Assembly: GCA_051649305.1 (NCBI GenBank)
Contig: JBOFGV010000087.1
Span: 1-64,000, forward strand
Reading direction: 5' to 3'
DNA: 64,000 nt
Source of the DNA: JADCCX01 sp051649305
Lineage (GTDB): Bacteria > Pseudomonadota > Alphaproteobacteria > Rhizobiales > Beijerinckiaceae
Shown here one piece after another: positions 61,946-64,000 of this stretch. The notes beneath the pieces are model-generated. The model did no database searches, was not told the DNA's origin, and was given only the letters and a program-made list of their open reading frames with translations. Every line of letters starts with the position of its first letter. The stretch's first letter is position 1. Both the position numbers and the translations under genes were made by a program.

Positions 61946-62701
61946 TCAGTGTTTCCCACCTTCGAGATAAGCCGCCCGCACGCGCGGATCAGCCAGCAGT
62001 TCCTTGCCAGTGCCCGTCATCGTGATCAGGCCGTTGACCATCACATAGCCACGATGCGCCAGTTTCAATGCATGAAACGCGTTCTGTTCAACCAGAAATA
62101 CGGTCATGCCGTCTGTGCGGTTGATCTCCTTGATGACTTCAAAGATCTGCCGAACGATAATTGGTGCAAGGCCGAGAGATGGCTCGTCCAGCAGCAGAAG
62201 CTTGGGACGGCACATCAGCGCGCGGGCAATGGCCAGCATCTGCTGCTCACCGCCGGACAGCGTGCCAGCACGCTGTTGCAGACGCTCTTTCAGGCGCGGG
62301 AAAATGCCGCAAATCCGGTCAAGATCAGCAGGGAAATGCTGCATTCCCGCAACCGCCGAGCCCATCTGCAGGTTTTCATAGACTGTCATGCGCGGAAACA
62401 CGCGCCGCCCTTCTGGAGATTGCGCAATGCCAAGCTTGGCAATGTCGTGGGTTTCCGTCTGGGTAATATCCTTGCCCTGATAGATGATCTGGCCTTCGCG
62501 CGCGCGCGGCGTGCCGAAGATCGTCATCATCAGGGTGGATTTTCCAGCCCCATTGGCGCCAATCAACGTGACGATCTCGCCTTCATTCACGTCAACATCG
62601 ACGCCTTTGAGGGCGATGATCTTGCCATAGTAGGTTTTGACACCGCGCACCTGCAGCAGCGGGCGGACTTCTTTGGGCGGCGGTGCAACAGCGGCGCTCA
62701 T
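61946..62701 (-). CDS. livF: Branched-chain amino-acid ABC transporter ATPase LivF
   Basis: 251 residues. Walker A GANGAGKST, ABC signature LSGGEQQMLAIARAL, Walker B LLLLDEPSLGLAP. GIAQSPEGRRVFPRMTVYEN is the LivF-specific stretch. Overlaps livG by four bases (ATGA). Confidence 0.97.
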   Translation of the reverse strand: MSAAVAPPPKEVRPLLQVRGVKTYYGKIIALKGVDVDVNEGEIVTLIGANGAGKSTLMMTIFGTPRAREGQIIYQGKDITQTETHDIAKLGIAQSPEGRRVFPRMTVYENLQMGSAVAGMQHFPADLDRICGIFPRLKERLQQRAGTLSGGEQQMLAIARALMCRPKLLLLDEPSLGLAPIIVRQIFEVIKEINRTDGMTVFLVEQNAFHALKLAHRGYVMVNGLITMTGTGKELLADPRVRAAYLEGGKH

Positions 62702-63612
62702 AATCCAACCTCCGCTTCAATCTTGTGCAATTCATCCTCGTCTTCTGCGCCGAGATAGGCGGCAATGACCTTCGGATCATTCTGCACAAAGGATGGTGTG
62801 CCGTCAGAAATCTTGGTGCCGTAGTCGAGCACAACCACATGGTCCGAGATTTCCATAACCACAGACATGTCGTGCTCAATCAGCAGAAGCGCGGTGCCGT
62901 GCTCATCGCGCACAGCCCGTAGCAACGTGTTGAGATCAGCACTCTCGCGTGGGTTGAGGCCCGCCGCAGGCTCATCAAGGCAGAGCAGCAACGGGTTGGT
63001 GCACATCGCACGCGCAATCTCGAGACGGCGCTGGTCACCGTAGGGCAGATCACCGGCGGGATCATCAGCGCGGTCCATCAACCGCGTCTTGTCCAGCCAG
63101 TACTTCGCCTTCTCTACAGCGGCTTTTTCGGCTGTGCGGAAGCGCTTGAGGCCAAGCAATCCGCCGATGGTCCATTGCGATTCGGTCATCAATTCGTTGT
63201 GCTGGGCGACAATCAGATTTTCGAGAACCGTGAGGCCCGAGAAAAGCCGGATGTTCTGGAAGGTGCGGGCTACCTTGGCGACGGCCGCGATTTCATAGTC
63301 CGGCATGCGCTCCAGCAGGAAGAGGCGCTGTTCGCCAGCAACCTCCATCTTGCGGTCGCTGTCGGTCAGCGCTTCAAGGCGGGTGTCAAAATCACCGTCG
63401 CCGTGGCGGAAAGCAATGCGGCCTTCCGTTGGCTTGTAGAAGCCCGTGATGCAGTTGAACACGGTGGTCTTGCCGGCACCATTGGGGCCGATGAGAGCGG
63501 TGATCTCACCACGATGCGCGGTGAAGCTGAGGTTGTTGATGGCCACAAGGCCACCAAAACGCATGGTCAGATGCTCAACCTTGAGGATGGCGGGATTGGA
63601 TGACGTGGACAT
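62698..63612 (-). CDS. livG: Branched-chain amino-acid ABC transporter ATPase LivG
   Basis: 304 residues. Walker A GPNGAGKTTVFNCITGFY, the degenerate signature LPYGDQRRLEIARAM normal for LivG, and Walker B LLCLDEPAAGLNP. It is about 50 residues longer than the E. coli protein, with an insert around residues 70-100 and an acidic C-terminus. Its ATG overlaps the livM stop. Confidence 0.97.
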   Translation of the reverse strand: MSTSSNPAILKVEHLTMRFGGLVAINNLSFTAHRGEITALIGPNGAGKTTVFNCITGFYKPTEGRIAFRHGDGDFDTRLEALTDSDRKMEVAGEQRLFLLERMPDYEIAAVAKVARTFQNIRLFSGLTVLENLIVAQHNELMTESQWTIGGLLGLKRFRTAEKAAVEKAKYWLDKTRLMDRADDPAGDLPYGDQRRLEIARAMCTNPLLLCLDEPAAGLNPRESADLNTLLRAVRDEHGTALLLIEHDMSVVMEISDHVVVLDYGTKISDGTPSFVQNDPKVIAAYLGAEDEDELHKIEAEVGL

Positions 63613-64000
63613 CAGCCGTGGCCCTCCTTCACGTTGTCAGCGCCAATGGCTTTGCTTTCCTTGAGGAAGATGGACGGTGAGCGCGTCGAGATCAATCCAC
63701 GTGGTTTCCACAGCATCATCAGCACCATGCCAAGACCGACGATCAACATGCGGTACTTGGTTGGGTCATCGCCAATGATGGGCTTGAGGAAGTCAAACTC
63801 ACGCAAGAGCTCGCTGCCGCCGATAAGGGCGATGGCGGCTAGCACGACGCCCATCAACGAGCCCATACCGCCAAGCACGACGATGGCAAGGATGAGCGCT
63901 GATTCAAGGAACTTGAAACTCTCAGGCGTAATGAATCCCTGACGAGCACCAAAGAACGCGCCAGCAAAACCGCCGAACATTGCGCCAATGGCGAAGGCCG
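63612..64000 (-). CDS. livM: Branched-chain amino-acid ABC permease LivM, 5' part outside the window
   Basis: The frame stays open to the right edge, giving AFAIGAMFGGFAGAFFGARQ as the first visible residues, so the internal ATG at 63980 is not the start. Visible are about 129 C-terminal residues: the typical GFITPESFKFLESALILAIV, VLGGMGSLMGVVLAAIALIG and the end helix MLIVGLGMVLMMLWKPRGL. Inner-membrane channel subunit; first of the visible liv genes. Confidence 0.92.
   Translation of the reverse strand, partial: AFAIGAMFGGFAGAFFGARQGFITPESFKFLESALILAIVVLGGMGSLMGVVLAAIALIGGSELLREFDFLKPIIGDDPTKYRMLIVGLGMVLMMLWKPRGLISTRSPSIFLKESKAIGADNVKEGHG

Overview
The window looks like chromosome of a flagellated alphaproteobacterium, most probably of the Hyphomicrobiales (Rhizobiales). 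This rests on gene content: fliX, the DUF6468 and MotE-like genes behind fliM, an 838-residue CckA-type hybrid kinase beside fliP, a recA-alaS-icd neighbourhood, an alphaproteobacterial short flagellin and a DksA with a single cysteine. Genus cannot be fixed from sequence alone. No tRNA, rRNA, CRISPR array or intact insertion sequence was seen.

Bases 1-32800 are mainly a flagellar region. From left to right it holds a partial GNAT gene, a 45-bp tandem repeat, flagellin, dksA, an SGNH/MBOAT acyl-transfer pair and fliX (all leftward); flgI, a FlgJ-like rod protein, a FlgN/FlbY-like protein and a FlaG-like protein (rightward); pncB, two RTX-type proteins and an orphan glycosyltransferase-like gene (leftward); flgH-flgA-flgG-flgF (leftward, transcribed flgF first); fliL-fliM-DUF6468-motE and a 1130-residue TPR protein (rightward); flhB-fliR-fliQ-fliE-flgC-flgB (leftward, transcribed flgB first); then fliO-fliP and cckA (rightward). 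The control signals resemble the Caulobacter class II/III hierarchy. Strong sigma-54 type -24/-12 elements sit before flgI and flgF, a perfect CtrA-type TTAA-N7-TTAA site sits between flgB and fliO, and the CtrA-pathway kinase CckA and the FlbD partner FliX are encoded nearby. fliF, fliG, fliN, flhA and motAB are not in the window.

Bases 32800-49100 are mostly housekeeping: a methyltransferase, an unknown membrane-anchored protein, RidA, recA with GAAC repeats upstream, alaS, a cyclic-nucleotide-gated K+ channel, a small serine hydrolase, purB, rpe, trmJ, a RelBE-type toxin-antitoxin pair with a perfect palindromic operator, icd, a soluble globin-sensor-like chemoreceptor, rpsD and murI.

Bases 49100-64000 are more accessory: a Tat-type amine oxidase, a BASS transporter and a DadA-like dehydrogenase, followed by an RTX-tailed subtilisin. 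The subtilisin is bracketed by two diverged copies of the end of the dadA-like gene, a clear sign of insertion or recombination. Then come a NIT-domain chemoreceptor, a SnoaL-like gene broken by one in-frame stop, a PilZ protein, CcdA, a DUF6717-like gene of different base composition, and a branched-chain amino-acid ABC transporter (livK, DUF6867, livF, livG, and livM running off the right edge).
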